A stretch of DNA of 64,000 bases from Bacteroidales bacterium (GTDB lineage Bacteria; Bacteroidota; Bacteroidia; Bacteroidales; TTA-H9), in NCBI GenBank assembly GCA_030656615.1, contig JAUSOY010000043.1, positions 54,968 to 118,967 of the forward strand, in the 5' to 3' direction. Position 1 is the stretch's first letter; each line of letters starts with the position of its first letter. Position numbers and translations under genes: made by a program. Shown piece by piece: positions 8,540-18,700 of this stretch. Under the pieces are notes generated by a model. It did no database searches. It saw nothing but the letters and a program-made list of their open reading frames with translations, and was not told the DNA's origin.

Positions 8540-9928
8540 TTAGAAATCTGCATTTTGCGGCGTTCTTGGAAACGGAATTACATCGCGAATATTTCCCATT
8601 CCCGTCACAAAAAGAAGTAATCTTTCGAAGCCTAATCCAAATCCGGCATGAGGAACAGTACCAAATTTGCGCGTTTCGAGGTACCACCACATGGATTCTT
8701 CCGGAATATTCATCTCCTGCATACGGCGTAATAATTTGTCATAGTCTTCTTCACGCTGGGAACCTCCAATAATTTCGCCAATACGTGGAAACAAAACATC
8801 CATGGCCCTGACTGTTTTACCATCGTCATTCTGTTTCATATAGAAGGCTTTAATATCGCGGGGGTAATCAGTAAGTATCACCGGTTTGTGAAAATGTTGT
8901 TCCACAAGATATCTTTCATGCTCTGATTGTAAATCTTTGCCCCAACTAATTGGAAATTCAAAAGATTTACCCGATGCTTCCAAAATTTTTATTGCCTCTG
9001 TATAAGTCAGACGGATAAACGCATTATCGGCAACCAAATGCAGACGTTCTATAAGCTCCTTATCGTACATTTCGTTAAGGAATTTAAGATCATCCCCGCA
9101 ATGCTGAAGCGCATAACGTATCAGATATTTCAGAAAATCCTCCGCCAAATCCATATCGTCCTCAATATCATAAAAGGCCATTTCCGGTTCAATCATCCAG
9201 AATTCAGCCAAATGCCTGGGCGTATTTGAATTTTCTGCCCGAAAAGTCGGACCGAAGGTATAAATTTGAGATAATGCTAAGGCCCCCAATTCGCCTTCGA
9301 GCTGCCCGGAAACCGTAAGATTCGTTTCACGACCAAAGAAATCTTGCGAGTAATCGATATCACCTTTCTCATTACAAGGAGGATTTTTCATATCGAGCGT
9401 GGTAACCCTGAACATTTCGCCTGCTCCTTCAGCATCACTGGCAGTAATTATAGGCGTATGCAAATAGAAAAATCCATTATCATTAAAATATTTGTGGATG
9501 GCAAAGGCCATCGCGTGGCGTATCCTTAAAACAGCCCCAAAGGTATTGGTACGGGGCCTTAGATGTGCTATGCTTCGAAGGAACTCAAGGGTATGTCCTT
9601 TTTTCTGCAAAGGATAGGATTCGGGATCCGCTACACCAAAAAGTTCGAGTCCGGTGGCCTGCATTTCAACACTTTGTCCCTGCCCTGGGGATGGCACTAC
9701 CAAACCATTGATACGAAGACTTGCACCGGTGGTAACCTTTTTTAATACTTCTTCATCAAAATCCGCAACATTAACAACGATCTGTAGATTGCTGATGCAT
9801 GAACCATCATTCAGGGCGATAAATGCAACATTTTTATTGCCTCTTTTGGTTCGCACCCATCCCATAACTGTCGCTTCGTGGCCGCTTTGGCCAGATTCTA
9901 ACAAATCGCTAATTCTTGTCCGTTTCAT
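8540..9928 (-). CDS. asnS: Asparaginyl-tRNA synthetase
   Basis: Charges tRNA-Asn with asparagine (class IIb synthetase). The N-terminal OB-fold anticodon-binding domain spans about residues 1-110 ([23 protein letters not shown]). The catalytic domain carries class II motif 1 ([23 protein letters not shown]), motif 2 ([25 protein letters not shown]) and motif 3 ([12 protein letters not shown]). The segment preceding motif 3 and the [10 protein letters not shown] context favour AsnRS over AspRS. The open frame begins at 9988, but the upstream 20 residues are not family-like; a start at 9928 (or 9931) gives the usual MKRTRIxxLL beginning and a 462-residue protein. It is followed by a strong terminator. 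Confidence 0.95.
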   Translation of the reverse strand: MKRTRISDLLESGQSGHEATVMGWVRTKRGNKNVAFIALNDGSCISNLQIVVNVADFDEEVLKKVTTGASLRINGLVVPSPGQGQSVEMQATGLELFGVADPESYPLQKKGHTLEFLRSIAHLRPRTNTFGAVLRIRHAMAFAIHKYFNDNGFFYLHTPIITASDAEGAGEMFRVTTLDMKNPPCNEKGDIDYSQDFFGRETNLTVSGQLEGELGALALSQIYTFGPTFRAENSNTPRHLAEFWMIEPEMAFYDIEDDMDLAEDFLKYLIRYALQHCGDDLKFLNEMYDKELIERLHLVADNAFIRLTYTEAIKILEASGKSFEFPISWGKDLQSEHERYLVEQHFHKPVILTDYPRDIKAFYMKQNDDGKTVRAMDVLFPRIGEIIGGSQREEDYDKLLRRMQEMNIPEESMWWYLETRKFGTVPHAGFGLGFERLLLFVTGMGNIRDVIPFPRTPQNADF

Positions 9929-10346
9929 CATTATATATTTGTTTAATATGACCCGTGATATATCCATCCACCACAAACCCAGTTGCAATATTTCGATTTA
10001 CAAATGGTAACACTTCCGGAATTATCACTATTCTCCTTTTACCAATAGAAAAAATATTCAGGTAATGGATTTGCAAATTTATAGAAATCATTGATTCAGA
10101 CATCTTCTTCGCCCTAAAATACATGCTTAAGCATAAAAACTCTATGGCTGTTTATTTATGAAAAAAATCAAAATGATGTAACCTGCAATACAACAAATAG
10201 AGTATAAACCCAAGCAAAGTGTATTTTGAAGATATCAGAAAAAAGATGTAGGTTTGATGTTTTCATAAGGCCATTCAAACTTTTCTTATTAAGAATTAAT
10301 ATAAATAGTTGTTTTTACAGGCAACCATAAGCACTTAACGTAGTCT
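9929..10346. other. Divergent intergenic region between asnS and the ECF sigma gene
   Basis: No convincing gene. A 71-codon minus-strand frame (9909-10124) overlaps the asnS start and begins upstream of the putative asnS promoter, so it was not called. Promoters for both flanking operons should lie here; only the minus-strand box at 10074-10081 could be proposed. Confidence 0.5.
10074..10081 (-). promoter_or_regulatory. Putative -7 box for asnS
   Basis: On the minus strand the sequence reads TAAATTTG, a full match to TAnnTTTG, about 146 bases before the asnS start. The implied leader is long for this genome, and no -33 element was seen. Confidence 0.33.
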
Positions 10347-10919
10347 ATGAAATTGGATACAGTGATGAATGCTGAACAAAGTATCATCGAAGGCTGCAAA
10401 GCCGGGAAGCGGAGGTTTCAGAACCGTCTGTATTCCATGTATTCACGTTCATTGTTTACTATTTGCCTGAGGTATTCCAAAAACAAAGAGGAAGCAGAAG
10501 ATTTATTACAGGATTGCTTTATTAAAATCTTTGAACACATTTATGAATATCGGGGAGAAGGATCTTTTGAAGGATGGCTAAAACGAATAACCATAAATAC
10601 TGCCATTAGCCGCTTCAAAAAAAATTCAAAATTACAAGTCCTTTCGGGTCTTGATGGTTTTGAAGAGTTAGCTCGTGATGATGATAAAGATGCTGAAGAG
10701 TCTTTCCTTATTTCAGATGTTCAATCACAATGGATTATGGATGCTATTCAGGAGTTACCAAGTGGGTATAACCACGTGTTTAACCTTCATATTTTTGAAG
10801 GATATACACACAAAGAAATTGGAAGCATGCTTGGGGTTTCGGAAAACACTTCAAAATCTCAGCTTTCAAAAGCAAGGAAATACTTACAGAACAAACTGTC
10901 CTATTTAGTAAAAGGATAG
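10347..10919 (+). CDS. ECF-type (group 4) RNA polymerase sigma factor
   Basis: Sigma-70 family factor with only regions 2 and 4. Region 2 spans about residues 25-95 (SKNKEEAEDLLQDCFIKIFEHI, then EGSFEGWLKRITINTAISRFKK). Region 4 spans about 128-185 (LPSGYNHVFNLHIFEGYTHKEIGSMLGVSENTSKSQLSKARK), with an obvious helix-turn-helix. A second ATG six codons in (10365) is an alternative start. It lies 15 bases before a gene encoding a membrane protein with a cytoplasmic N-terminus, the usual sigma/anti-sigma arrangement. Regulon unknown. Bacteroidota ECF factors of this kind often control envelope or type IX functions. Confidence 0.92.
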   Translation: MKLDTVMNAEQSIIEGCKAGKRRFQNRLYSMYSRSLFTICLRYSKNKEEAEDLLQDCFIKIFEHIYEYRGEGSFEGWLKRITINTAISRFKKNSKLQVLSGLDGFEELARDDDKDAEESFLISDVQSQWIMDAIQELPSGYNHVFNLHIFEGYTHKEIGSMLGVSENTSKSQLSKARKYLQNKLSYLVKG

Positions 10920-10934
10920 TAACTGATACAATAA

Positions 10935-12212
10935 ATGAAAGAAGAAAAACACATAGACGAATTATTTAAGTCTGCCCTCGATGGGTTTTCAGAGGCTCCT
11001 TCCGCTGCCGTGTGGAAGTCGGTGTCCAGAAAACTTTCGTGGAATGAGTTTACTTCTTTTAATTTCACCAATTTCGGAAGTAATCTTTATCAATTGACTA
11101 CTGTTGGAATTGCAGCATTCAGTGTTGTCGGATACACTACATATACCGTTCTTCAACCCTCAGTAGTCCCTGTTTCAGAAAAACCAGAAGTGGTAATATC
11201 CAATCCTGAAAAAAATGTTGAGCCTGATATTTCACAGGAAAAAACCTATGTAGCAAAAGCCGAGGAATTTACTACTCCAAAACCAAAAATTAATAGCGAA
11301 GACCTAAATGTTAAGGTAGAAGAAACAGTACCTGCATTCATTCCTGAAACTGCTGAATTAAACCTTATCCGGACAAACGATATTTATAGCACAATTCCGT
11401 CGAGAACCGCAAATTTACAAGCAGAAAAAGCATCCATATTCATGGGAATCAGCGGACTAAATTACTGGCAGGATACTCTACGAGACCAACTTTCACGGAT
11501 AAATGAAACGGTTGAATTGCCCTGGCGTTTTGGATTTTATGCCGGATACTCATACGAACAAATGCATCTTCCCAAACCAAGCGAAGCATACGAATTTAAC
11601 TACAACACCTTTGATTTATATGGTCGTATAGAAAAAGGCAGATTTAACCTTCAATTAGGTATACAATACTCACGACAATTTGACCAGAATAGTAACCTTC
11701 TGACTTATAAATCATACGATAGCGTTGGCTATTATTATGACGTACATTATTACATCCCTGATCCCAATCAGCCACAAAATGTAATTCTTGTTACCTCCAC
11801 GATAACCCGTTTTGATAGCGTACCCAAAAACTTCACAGTATTTAGTAATTATTCTTATGATTATCTGAATATTCCTATAATCGCGGGCATACGACTTTGG
11901 GAAAATCCAAAATTTTATTGCGAAATAGCTGCCGGTCCTTCTGTGCAATTGCTCCTGAGTTCCAAGGAACCCTCCGTTCCTGTATATCAGACTTTCAAAA
12001 GTAGTTCGGCCACATACCCTCAAACGTTTGTCCGAAATAAACTTTTGTTTCAAATGAATACCAGTATGCGTCTTGGATATACCATCGACTCGCATATGCG
12101 TATTGAACTGGAGCCAGTATTTCGTTATGCTTTTACAGACTTGTACAAAGACGTCTCACTACCTCGTCCGTATTCTTACGGTTTGAAAGCCGGGTTTGTC
12201 TATATATTTTAA
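10935..12212 (+). CDS. Probable dual-membrane anti-sigma factor with C-terminal outer membrane barrel
   Basis: A 425-residue protein with unusual architecture. Residues 1-50 are polar and helical (KEEKHIDELFKSALDGFSEAPSAAVWKSVSRKLS), as expected of a cytoplasmic sigma-binding segment. Residues about 53-73 form one transmembrane helix. Residues about 75-190 are a Pro/Glu/Lys/Thr-rich linker long enough to cross the periplasm. Residues about 195-425 show beta-barrel strands (RFGFYAGYSYEQM, FNLQLGIQYSRQF, FYCEIAAGPSVQLLL, SYGLKAGFVYIF) ending in Phe. There is no signal peptide. This matches the layout of the dual membrane-spanning anti-sigma (Dma) proteins described in Bacteroides thetaiotaomicron. 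The ECF sigma gene 15 bases upstream is the natural partner. Binding is inferred. Confidence 0.72.
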   Translation: MKEEKHIDELFKSALDGFSEAPSAAVWKSVSRKLSWNEFTSFNFTNFGSNLYQLTTVGIAAFSVVGYTTYTVLQPSVVPVSEKPEVVISNPEKNVEPDISQEKTYVAKAEEFTTPKPKINSEDLNVKVEETVPAFIPETAELNLIRTNDIYSTIPSRTANLQAEKASIFMGISGLNYWQDTLRDQLSRINETVELPWRFGFYAGYSYEQMHLPKPSEAYEFNYNTFDLYGRIEKGRFNLQLGIQYSRQFDQNSNLLTYKSYDSVGYYYDVHYYIPDPNQPQNVILVTSTITRFDSVPKNFTVFSNYSYDYLNIPIIAGIRLWENPKFYCEIAAGPSVQLLLSSKEPSVPVYQTFKSSSATYPQTFVRNKLLFQMNTSMRLGYTIDSHMRIELEPVFRYAFTDLYKDVSLPRPYSYGLKAGFVYIF

Positions 12213-12248
12213 TCTCAGCCTGAATTAGAATTTTCTTCCGTTTTTATA

Positions 12249-12256
12249 TACTTTTG
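12249..12256 (+). promoter_or_regulatory. Putative -7 box for the PKD-protein gene
   Basis: TACTTTTG matches TAnnTTTG and lies 62 bases before the chosen ATG at 12318, after the stop of the anti-sigma gene. It suggests the PKD gene has its own promoter in addition to any readthrough. Confidence 0.42.
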
Positions 12257-12317
12257 TTTTCAGACACCAATTTAGCATAACCTTGTGTCCTCTCTTCGGA
12301 TTGGGAATATCAATGTA

Positions 12318-14843
12318 ATGAAAACAACGGTCAGGCTCATATTACTTATTGGATGCATGCTGGTTATTTTTCTTCAACCAGCAGTGCGCGCGAATAATAT
12401 CGCGATAACCGATACCTGTTTGGCCAATTACGATTACGCTCAGGATCCCGCTAATCCTTTGAAAATTCAATTTACAGATAAGTCGATTGGTCAGATTTAC
12501 AATTATTACTGGGATTTTGGCGATGGATTTTACTCGGAAGAAATGAATCCTTTTCATGTGTTTGCAGATTCGGGTACATATTATGTCTGCCTCACCATAA
12601 ACTCAGAATCAAAAGGATGTACCGATACGCATTGTGACTCAATCACTGTACCGGTTCCGGCTGATTGTTTCACAAGTTTTTCTGCTATTAACGATGATGA
12701 ATATCCCTTTAAAGTATTTTTTACCTCCTTTCCGGGTGTTGATGTTGAATCACTTTTCTGGACCTTTGGCGATGGAGGCACCAGCATAGAATGGAATCCT
12801 GTTCATATTTATTCCGATACCGGGACCTATCTCGTTTCTTTGCATGCCTTTAATCATCATAATCCAACGCAATGCAACTATTATTACCGCGATGAGGTAG
12901 AAGTTAAAATCGATCCGTGCATATCTGATTTCCACTATACTCAGGATCCGTATAATCCACGTAAATTTAACTTTTACACCCTTTCCACTGGTAACACAAA
13001 TTCTTTATTTTGGACTTTTGGTGACGGCAGAAGTTCTTCCCTTCCAAACCCGGAACATATCTATGCCGACACCGGTGTATTTAATGTCTGCCTTAGAATT
13101 TCGAATTATCTTTTTCCAGACTATTGCACCGACTCCATATGTAAAACGGTCACTGCCAAAATATTACCCTGTAAGGCTGACTTTACATATTCCATAGATT
13201 CTCTTTATCCTCTAAAGGTTAATTTCCAAAACAGGACAATTGGTGCCCCGAGTATTTTCCAATGGAGTTTTGGTGATGGAAATACTTCCTACGAAATCAA
13301 TCCAAATCATAACTATCCGAGCTCAGGCGATTATTCTCCCTGCCTGTTTGTTTATAATTCCCTTTATCCAGAATACTGTCAGGACACGAATTGTGATATG
13401 ATAAATATTCCAGTGGTGGAATGTGTCGCCGATTTTCATTACCAACTCGACTCCCTTGCCCCACTCGAAGTTCGTTTTATCTCAGATAATAGTGGAATAC
13501 CCGATTCGTATTATTGGGAATTTGGTGATGGCGGATTTTCTTATCAGGCTAATCCGGTGCACTTATTCCCGGATACCGGTATTTATAAAGTGGTTTTGCA
13601 CATCGTTAATTCGGGTTACCCTGAACTATGTGACGATGTAGAAACTAAACTTATCAATTTAAAATTAACTCATTCACCTTTAGCCGCCTTCACATACCGT
13701 TTTGATTCATTGAATATTAGTCCCAATATTTTCAAGTTTACGGATATCTCAAAAACACATCTGCCGGTATACTGGCACTGGGAATTTGGCGATGGGAGCA
13801 CTACTTCCACTCAACATCCGGTTCATCAATATGCTCCTTTACAGAATTATAAAGTTTGTATGACCGTCACTGATTTTATTCCACCTTTCTTTCTGTTACC
13901 CCGCACCGTTTGCAAAACTATTCAAACCCACGCATATTATGATCTTGGTGGATCCATTTTCGATAGCCAATATCCAATAAATAATCCTAATAATGAGGGA
14001 GATACTGCTTATGTGGAACTCTTTCGGATATATCCGAATGATATTCTGATCCCATTAAAAACCGGCTATTTCCATCATTTAGGATATTATTGGTTTTCAC
14101 CCGTTCTTGGGGGTGACTATTTAGTGAGAGCAGAACTTACCCCAACATCCAGGCAGGCTGGAAAATTTTTCCCCACATACGCCTTAAATAAAGTACAATG
14201 GGAACAGGCAAATCCGGTTCATCTGAATCAAAACATTTTTGATGCGAACGTACGCCTGCTTGCTAAACCCAATATTGGTACAGGCCCCGGTAGCATTTCA
14301 GGAATTGTGGTTGTAGTTCCAAATCCTCAGGCTTCTATCGGTAAACCCATGATGGATGTGAATTTGCTTTTATTCAATAACCATCAACAATTACTGGATT
14401 TCAGAAAGAGTGGCAAAGATGGTCGATTTAGTTTTGATAAATTACCATTAGGCACCTATGTGGTCATCCCTGATTATCCAGGCCATTTTTATACCACAGA
14501 CACTGCCGTTTTAAATATCAGCAATCCCATAAAATCAAATATTCTTTTAAAAATATGGCAAAATAACTTGGGTACTGGCATATCAGATCCAATTCGCCCC
14601 CCCCGGATTTCGATTTATCCAAATCCTGCGTCCGATCTTTTAATACTCGAAACCGAAAGGCCTTCAGAAACCCGAAGAGTAATCGAAATTTACAATACTT
14701 CCGGGCAAATGATCAAAACCGGCATTCTTGAACGATCTGCTTATAGTCTCATCATCGATATTTCAGGATTTCCTGATGGAATGTATTTTATCAGGATGTT
14801 ACAAAACAATGAAATTCAGAGTCTGAAGTTCATTAAAAATTAA
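12318..14843 (+). CDS. Secreted multi-PKD-domain protein with type IX C-terminal sorting domain
   Basis: An 841-residue predicted type IX secretion cargo. It has a signal peptide (residues 1-24, TVRLILLIGCMLVIFLQP...). Six PKD-like repeats follow, each marked by W-x-F-G-D-G and a downstream NPxHxY/F (for example YYWDFGDGF, LFWTFGDGG, FQWSFGDGN, WHWEFGDGS), and then a carboxypeptidase-regulatory-like segment near residues 640-745. The last 75 residues are a type A sorting domain (ISIYPNPASDLLILE ... FPDGMYFIRM ... KFIKN). The open frame begins at 12285, but the ATG at 12318 gives the clean signal peptide. PKD repeats usually mediate adhesion or protein contacts; no catalytic domain is seen. 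Its place after the sigma/anti-sigma pair suggests regulation by it, which is inference. Confidence 0.88.
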   Translation: MKTTVRLILLIGCMLVIFLQPAVRANNIAITDTCLANYDYAQDPANPLKIQFTDKSIGQIYNYYWDFGDGFYSEEMNPFHVFADSGTYYVCLTINSESKGCTDTHCDSITVPVPADCFTSFSAINDDEYPFKVFFTSFPGVDVESLFWTFGDGGTSIEWNPVHIYSDTGTYLVSLHAFNHHNPTQCNYYYRDEVEVKIDPCISDFHYTQDPYNPRKFNFYTLSTGNTNSLFWTFGDGRSSSLPNPEHIYADTGVFNVCLRISNYLFPDYCTDSICKTVTAKILPCKADFTYSIDSLYPLKVNFQNRTIGAPSIFQWSFGDGNTSYEINPNHNYPSSGDYSPCLFVYNSLYPEYCQDTNCDMINIPVVECVADFHYQLDSLAPLEVRFISDNSGIPDSYYWEFGDGGFSYQANPVHLFPDTGIYKVVLHIVNSGYPELCDDVETKLINLKLTHSPLAAFTYRFDSLNISPNIFKFTDISKTHLPVYWHWEFGDGSTTSTQHPVHQYAPLQNYKVCMTVTDFIPPFFLLPRTVCKTIQTHAYYDLGGSIFDSQYPINNPNNEGDTAYVELFRIYPNDILIPLKTGYFHHLGYYWFSPVLGGDYLVRAELTPTSRQAGKFFPTYALNKVQWEQANPVHLNQNIFDANVRLLAKPNIGTGPGSISGIVVVVPNPQASIGKPMMDVNLLLFNNHQQLLDFRKSGKDGRFSFDKLPLGTYVVIPDYPGHFYTTDTAVLNISNPIKSNILLKIWQNNLGTGISDPIRPPRISIYPNPASDLLILETERPSETRRVIEIYNTSGQMIKTGILERSAYSLIIDISGFPDGMYFIRMLQNNEIQSLKFIKN

Positions 14844-14917
14844 AGTCGATTAAAAAAGTCGGAGAATTATTTCCACCACAAAATTTTTCTTATTTTCACA
14901 CAAAATAGCATATAATT

Positions 14918-15658
14918 ATGAATGTTTTAGGTATTGATATAGGTGGTAGTGGTATCAAGGGAGCAATAGTAAATACAGAAACCGGAGAATTGCTGAGTGA
15001 GCGCCATCGATTCCCAACCCCTAAGCCCTCTACACCAAGGGCTATTGCTGAAACAATTTCAATGCTGTCTTCTCATTTTAGCTATACAGGTATTATTGGT
15101 TGCGGATTTCCTGCATTGATAAAGAATGGCTTCATAAAAACTGCCGCCAATATCCATCAAAGTTGGATTGAAGTTGATGCTGCCAGACTTTTTAAGGAAG
15201 CAACTTCTCAGAATGTTTTTATTCTTAATGATGCTGATGCTGCCGGACTGGCCGAGGTGCAATTTGGTGCCGGGAAAGGAAAAATGGGTACCATTATTCT
15301 GATTACGGTTGGAACAGGTATCGGTACTGCTCTTTTTACCCAGGGAAAATTACTACCCAATACAGAACTGGGACATATAAAAATGTATGGCAAAAGTGCT
15401 GAGAAATATTGCTCTGATCTAGTTCGCGAGAAAAAAGACCTTTCATGGATGGATTGGGGAAAACGATTCAACGAATATCTGAATTATATAGAATTTCTAT
15501 TTTCTCCGGAACTTTTTATCATCGGCGGTGGTGTAAGCAAGAAATTTGACTTATACAGCCAGTTCCTTCATTGCGAAGCTGAAATTGTTCCCGCAAGCCT
15601 TAGAAATCAGGCAGGGATTATTGGCGCTGCCCGCTTCGCTGCTATAAGCCAAGATTGA
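14918..15658 (+). CDS. ppgK: Polyphosphate glucokinase (ROK family)
   Basis: Phosphorylates glucose to glucose 6-phosphate using inorganic polyphosphate. The N-terminal phosphate loop [13 protein letters not shown] (residues 4-16), the [15 protein letters not shown] segment, the [11 protein letters not shown] loop and IIGGGVSKK identify the ROK/ASKHA fold. The [19 protein letters not shown]...[14 protein letters not shown] stretch is that of polyphosphate glucokinases rather than ordinary ROK kinases or repressors; there is no N-terminal DNA-binding domain. Length 246 fits. It stands on the plus strand 47 bases before mfd, which has its own likely promoter. Nucleotide use in place of or besides polyphosphate cannot be ruled out. 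Confidence 0.85.
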   Translation: MNVLGIDIGGSGIKGAIVNTETGELLSERHRFPTPKPSTPRAIAETISMLSSHFSYTGIIGCGFPALIKNGFIKTAANIHQSWIEVDAARLFKEATSQNVFILNDADAAGLAEVQFGAGKGKMGTIILITVGTGIGTALFTQGKLLPNTELGHIKMYGKSAEKYCSDLVREKKDLSWMDWGKRFNEYLNYIEFLFSPELFIIGGGVSKKFDLYSQFLHCEAEIVPASLRNQAGIIGAARFAAISQD

Positions 15659-15689
15659 TTTTCCATCTTCGTATAAGGTATTAAAATCG

Positions 15690-15697
15690 TAGGTTTG
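15690..15697 (+). promoter_or_regulatory. Putative -7 box for mfd, unusually close to the start codon
   Basis: TAGGTTTG is a full match to TAnnTTTG and ends 8 bases before the mfd ATG at 15706, which would give a leaderless or almost leaderless transcript. Confidence 0.42.
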
Positions 15698-15705
15698 CAA
15701 ATTAT

Positions 15706-18700
15706 ATGGAAACCGCGCGTAAAAACGATCTTCAAAGCCTGTATGCCGCCGATAAACGCTGCCTTGGTATTATCGGCCTGTTAAAAGACAACGAATCGAT
15801 AAGGCTTAAAATCAACGGATTGAAGGGCTCATCTTTATCCCTTGTGATAAATTCTGTATTTCATCAAAAACAGGGTCTTCACCTGCTCATTGTTGATGAT
15901 AAAGAATTGGCCGCCTATGTATATAACGATCTTGAAAACCTGAATGGAGAAAAAGAACAGAATTTCGACAACCGAAGAGTCCTCTTCTATCCAACATCAT
16001 ATAAAAGACCGTACGAAATAGAAACTACCGATAACGCCAACATTCTAAGTCGTACCGAGGTACTCAACAAAATCAGTAATCAGCAACGGAATTTATTAAT
16101 AATTACGTACCCCGAGGCACTGAGCGAAAAGGTTATCACAAAAAAGTTCCTTCGAAAAAATACCATCAGTCTGCGTAAAGGCGAAGATGTCTCTTTAGAT
16201 TTTCTCACCGACATCTTAATCGAATACGATTTTCAGAGAGTTGATTTTGCAGTGGAACCAGGGCATTTTGCAATACGCGGTGGTATTGTAGATGTATTTT
16301 CTTATAGTCATGAATACCCTTATCGTATCGAATTTAATGGTGACGAAGTAGAATCAATTCGCACTTTCAATCCCGGGACACAGCTTTCGTTACAAAACCT
16401 GCAAAAAATCTCCCTGATTCCCAACCTCCAGGATCGGCAAATTATCGAAACCCGAGAATCATTTCACGAATTTTTACCCGAAAGCAGTACGATATGGATA
16501 GATAATCTCGAATTATGTACCGAAAAAGTTGCCCTGGAGTTTAAAAAAGCAGAAGACGCATTTGACGCCTTGACGGGCGAAATTAAACGCCAGAAACCCT
16601 CCGAATTATTCACAAATGAACAAGAGTTCGTTCGTCAACTTTTGCGTTTTCAGCTCGTTGGTATTGGTTCGCACTTTTTAAAACATACCCATGAGATCAA
16701 CTTTTCCTTAGAGCCACAGCCTGTATTCAACAAAAATTTTGAGTTGCTATCATCAACTCTTATAAAAAACTCGGAAGACCTGTATTATAATTTTATCTGC
16801 TCTGAAAATCCAAAGCAGATAAAACGGCTCGAAACCATCTTTCACGACATGCGGGCACGCCTCAGTGGGGCAGTGCTTTTTAAGCCAGTATATATGGCTT
16901 TACATGAGGGCTTTATCGATCATGAACTTAAGTTAGCGATATATACCGACCATCAGATTTTCGAACGCTTTCACCGTTACCGACTCCGAGAGGGATTTTC
17001 GGGAAAGGAATCGCTGACCCTCAAAGAACTCTATAATCTTCAGCCAGGTGATTTTGTAACCCATATTGACCACGGAATTGGAAAGTTCGATGGCCTCGAA
17101 ATCATTGAAAATAACGGGAAACATCAGGAGGCCATCCGGCTGATGTACCGGAATGGTGACGTATTATACGTCAGCATTCATTCGCTTCACCGCATTTCGA
17201 AGTTTTCGGGTAAAGATGGTACCGCACCGGTATTACACCGCCTAGGATCCAATGTTTGGAACAATTTAAAAAGTCGTACAAAACAAAAAGTTAAGGATAT
17301 TGCTCGGGATCTTATCCAGCTTTATGCCGCGCGAAAGGCCAGTAATGGCTTTGCCTTCAGTCCCGACACATACCTTCAGCACGAATTGGAAGCATCATTC
17401 CTTTATGAAGATACGCCCGATCAGGAAAAATCTACCATGGATCTTAAGGCAGATATGGAGCAAAATATTCCAATGGACCGACTAGTGTGTGGTGATGTGG
17501 GTTTTGGGAAAACAGAAGTAGCCATTCGTGCTGCATTTAAAGCAGTTGCAGACAGTAAACAGGTTGCCATTCTGGTACCAACCACCATTCTGGCTCTACA
17601 GCACTGGAAAACTTTTAGTGAAAGACTGGCCGATTTCCCTTGCCGGGTAGACTATCTCAACCGTTTTAAAACTGCTGCTTCAATAAAGTCTACACTGAAA
17701 GACGTAAAGGATGGCAAAATAGATATACTCATCGGAACCCACAGACTTCTAAGCAATGATGTAGAATACAGCGATTTGGGATTGGTCATCATTGATGAAG
17801 AACAAAAGTTTGGCGTAAGTGCCAAGGAAAAACTTCGTAAATTAAGAGTAAACGTTGATACGCTAACGCTTACAGCTACGCCCATTCCACGTACTTTGCA
17901 GTTTTCATTATTGGGTGCCCGAGATCTTTCAGTCATCAATACACCTCCGCCAAACCGACAGCCTGTTCAAACCGAAATCAGAGGATTTGGAGAGGATGTT
18001 ATCCGTGACGCCATTCGCTACGAGTTAATGCGTGGCGGACAGGTGTTTTTCGTTCATAACCGTATACAAAACATATACGATGTAGCCGGAATGCTTAAAA
18101 AGTTTGTTCCAGATGCAAAAATCGCCGTAGCTCATGGCCAGCTCGAAGGGAGAAAACTAGAATCAACCATGCTCGATTTTATCGAAGGCGATTATGATGT
18201 TCTGGTATCCACTACCATTATCGAATCGGGTCTGGATATTTCAAATGCAAATACGATTATTATTAATGATGCGCATCACTACGGCCTCAGCGACCTTCAT
18301 CAATTACGCGGCCGGGTAGGTCGCTCCAATAAAAAGGCCTTTTGCTACCTCCTGAGCCCTCCCCTTTCCAGTTTAAGTGACGAATCAAGAAAGCGCTTAC
18401 GGGCTATAGAAGAATTCTCAAATTTGGGAAGTGGTTTCAATATTGCCATGCGCGATTTAGATATCCGGGGAGCCGGAAATTTACTTGGTGGAGAGCAAAG
18501 CGGATTTATTTCTGATATTGGCTATGAGATGTATCAAAAAATTCTGGATGAAGCCATCAGCGAACTTAAAGAAAGCGAATTTAAAGGTCTCTTTAAAGAT
18601 GACTTGAATAAACCACTGGTTTCTGATTGCCAGATTGAAACCGACCTGGAAGTCCTGATTCCGGTTAATTATGTGGGAAATCTTACCGAACGACTCAGCC

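Noticed and set aside
9909..10124. 71-codon minus-strand frame before asnS
   Set aside because: It overlaps the asnS start, lacks recognisable features and begins upstream of the likely asnS -7 box.
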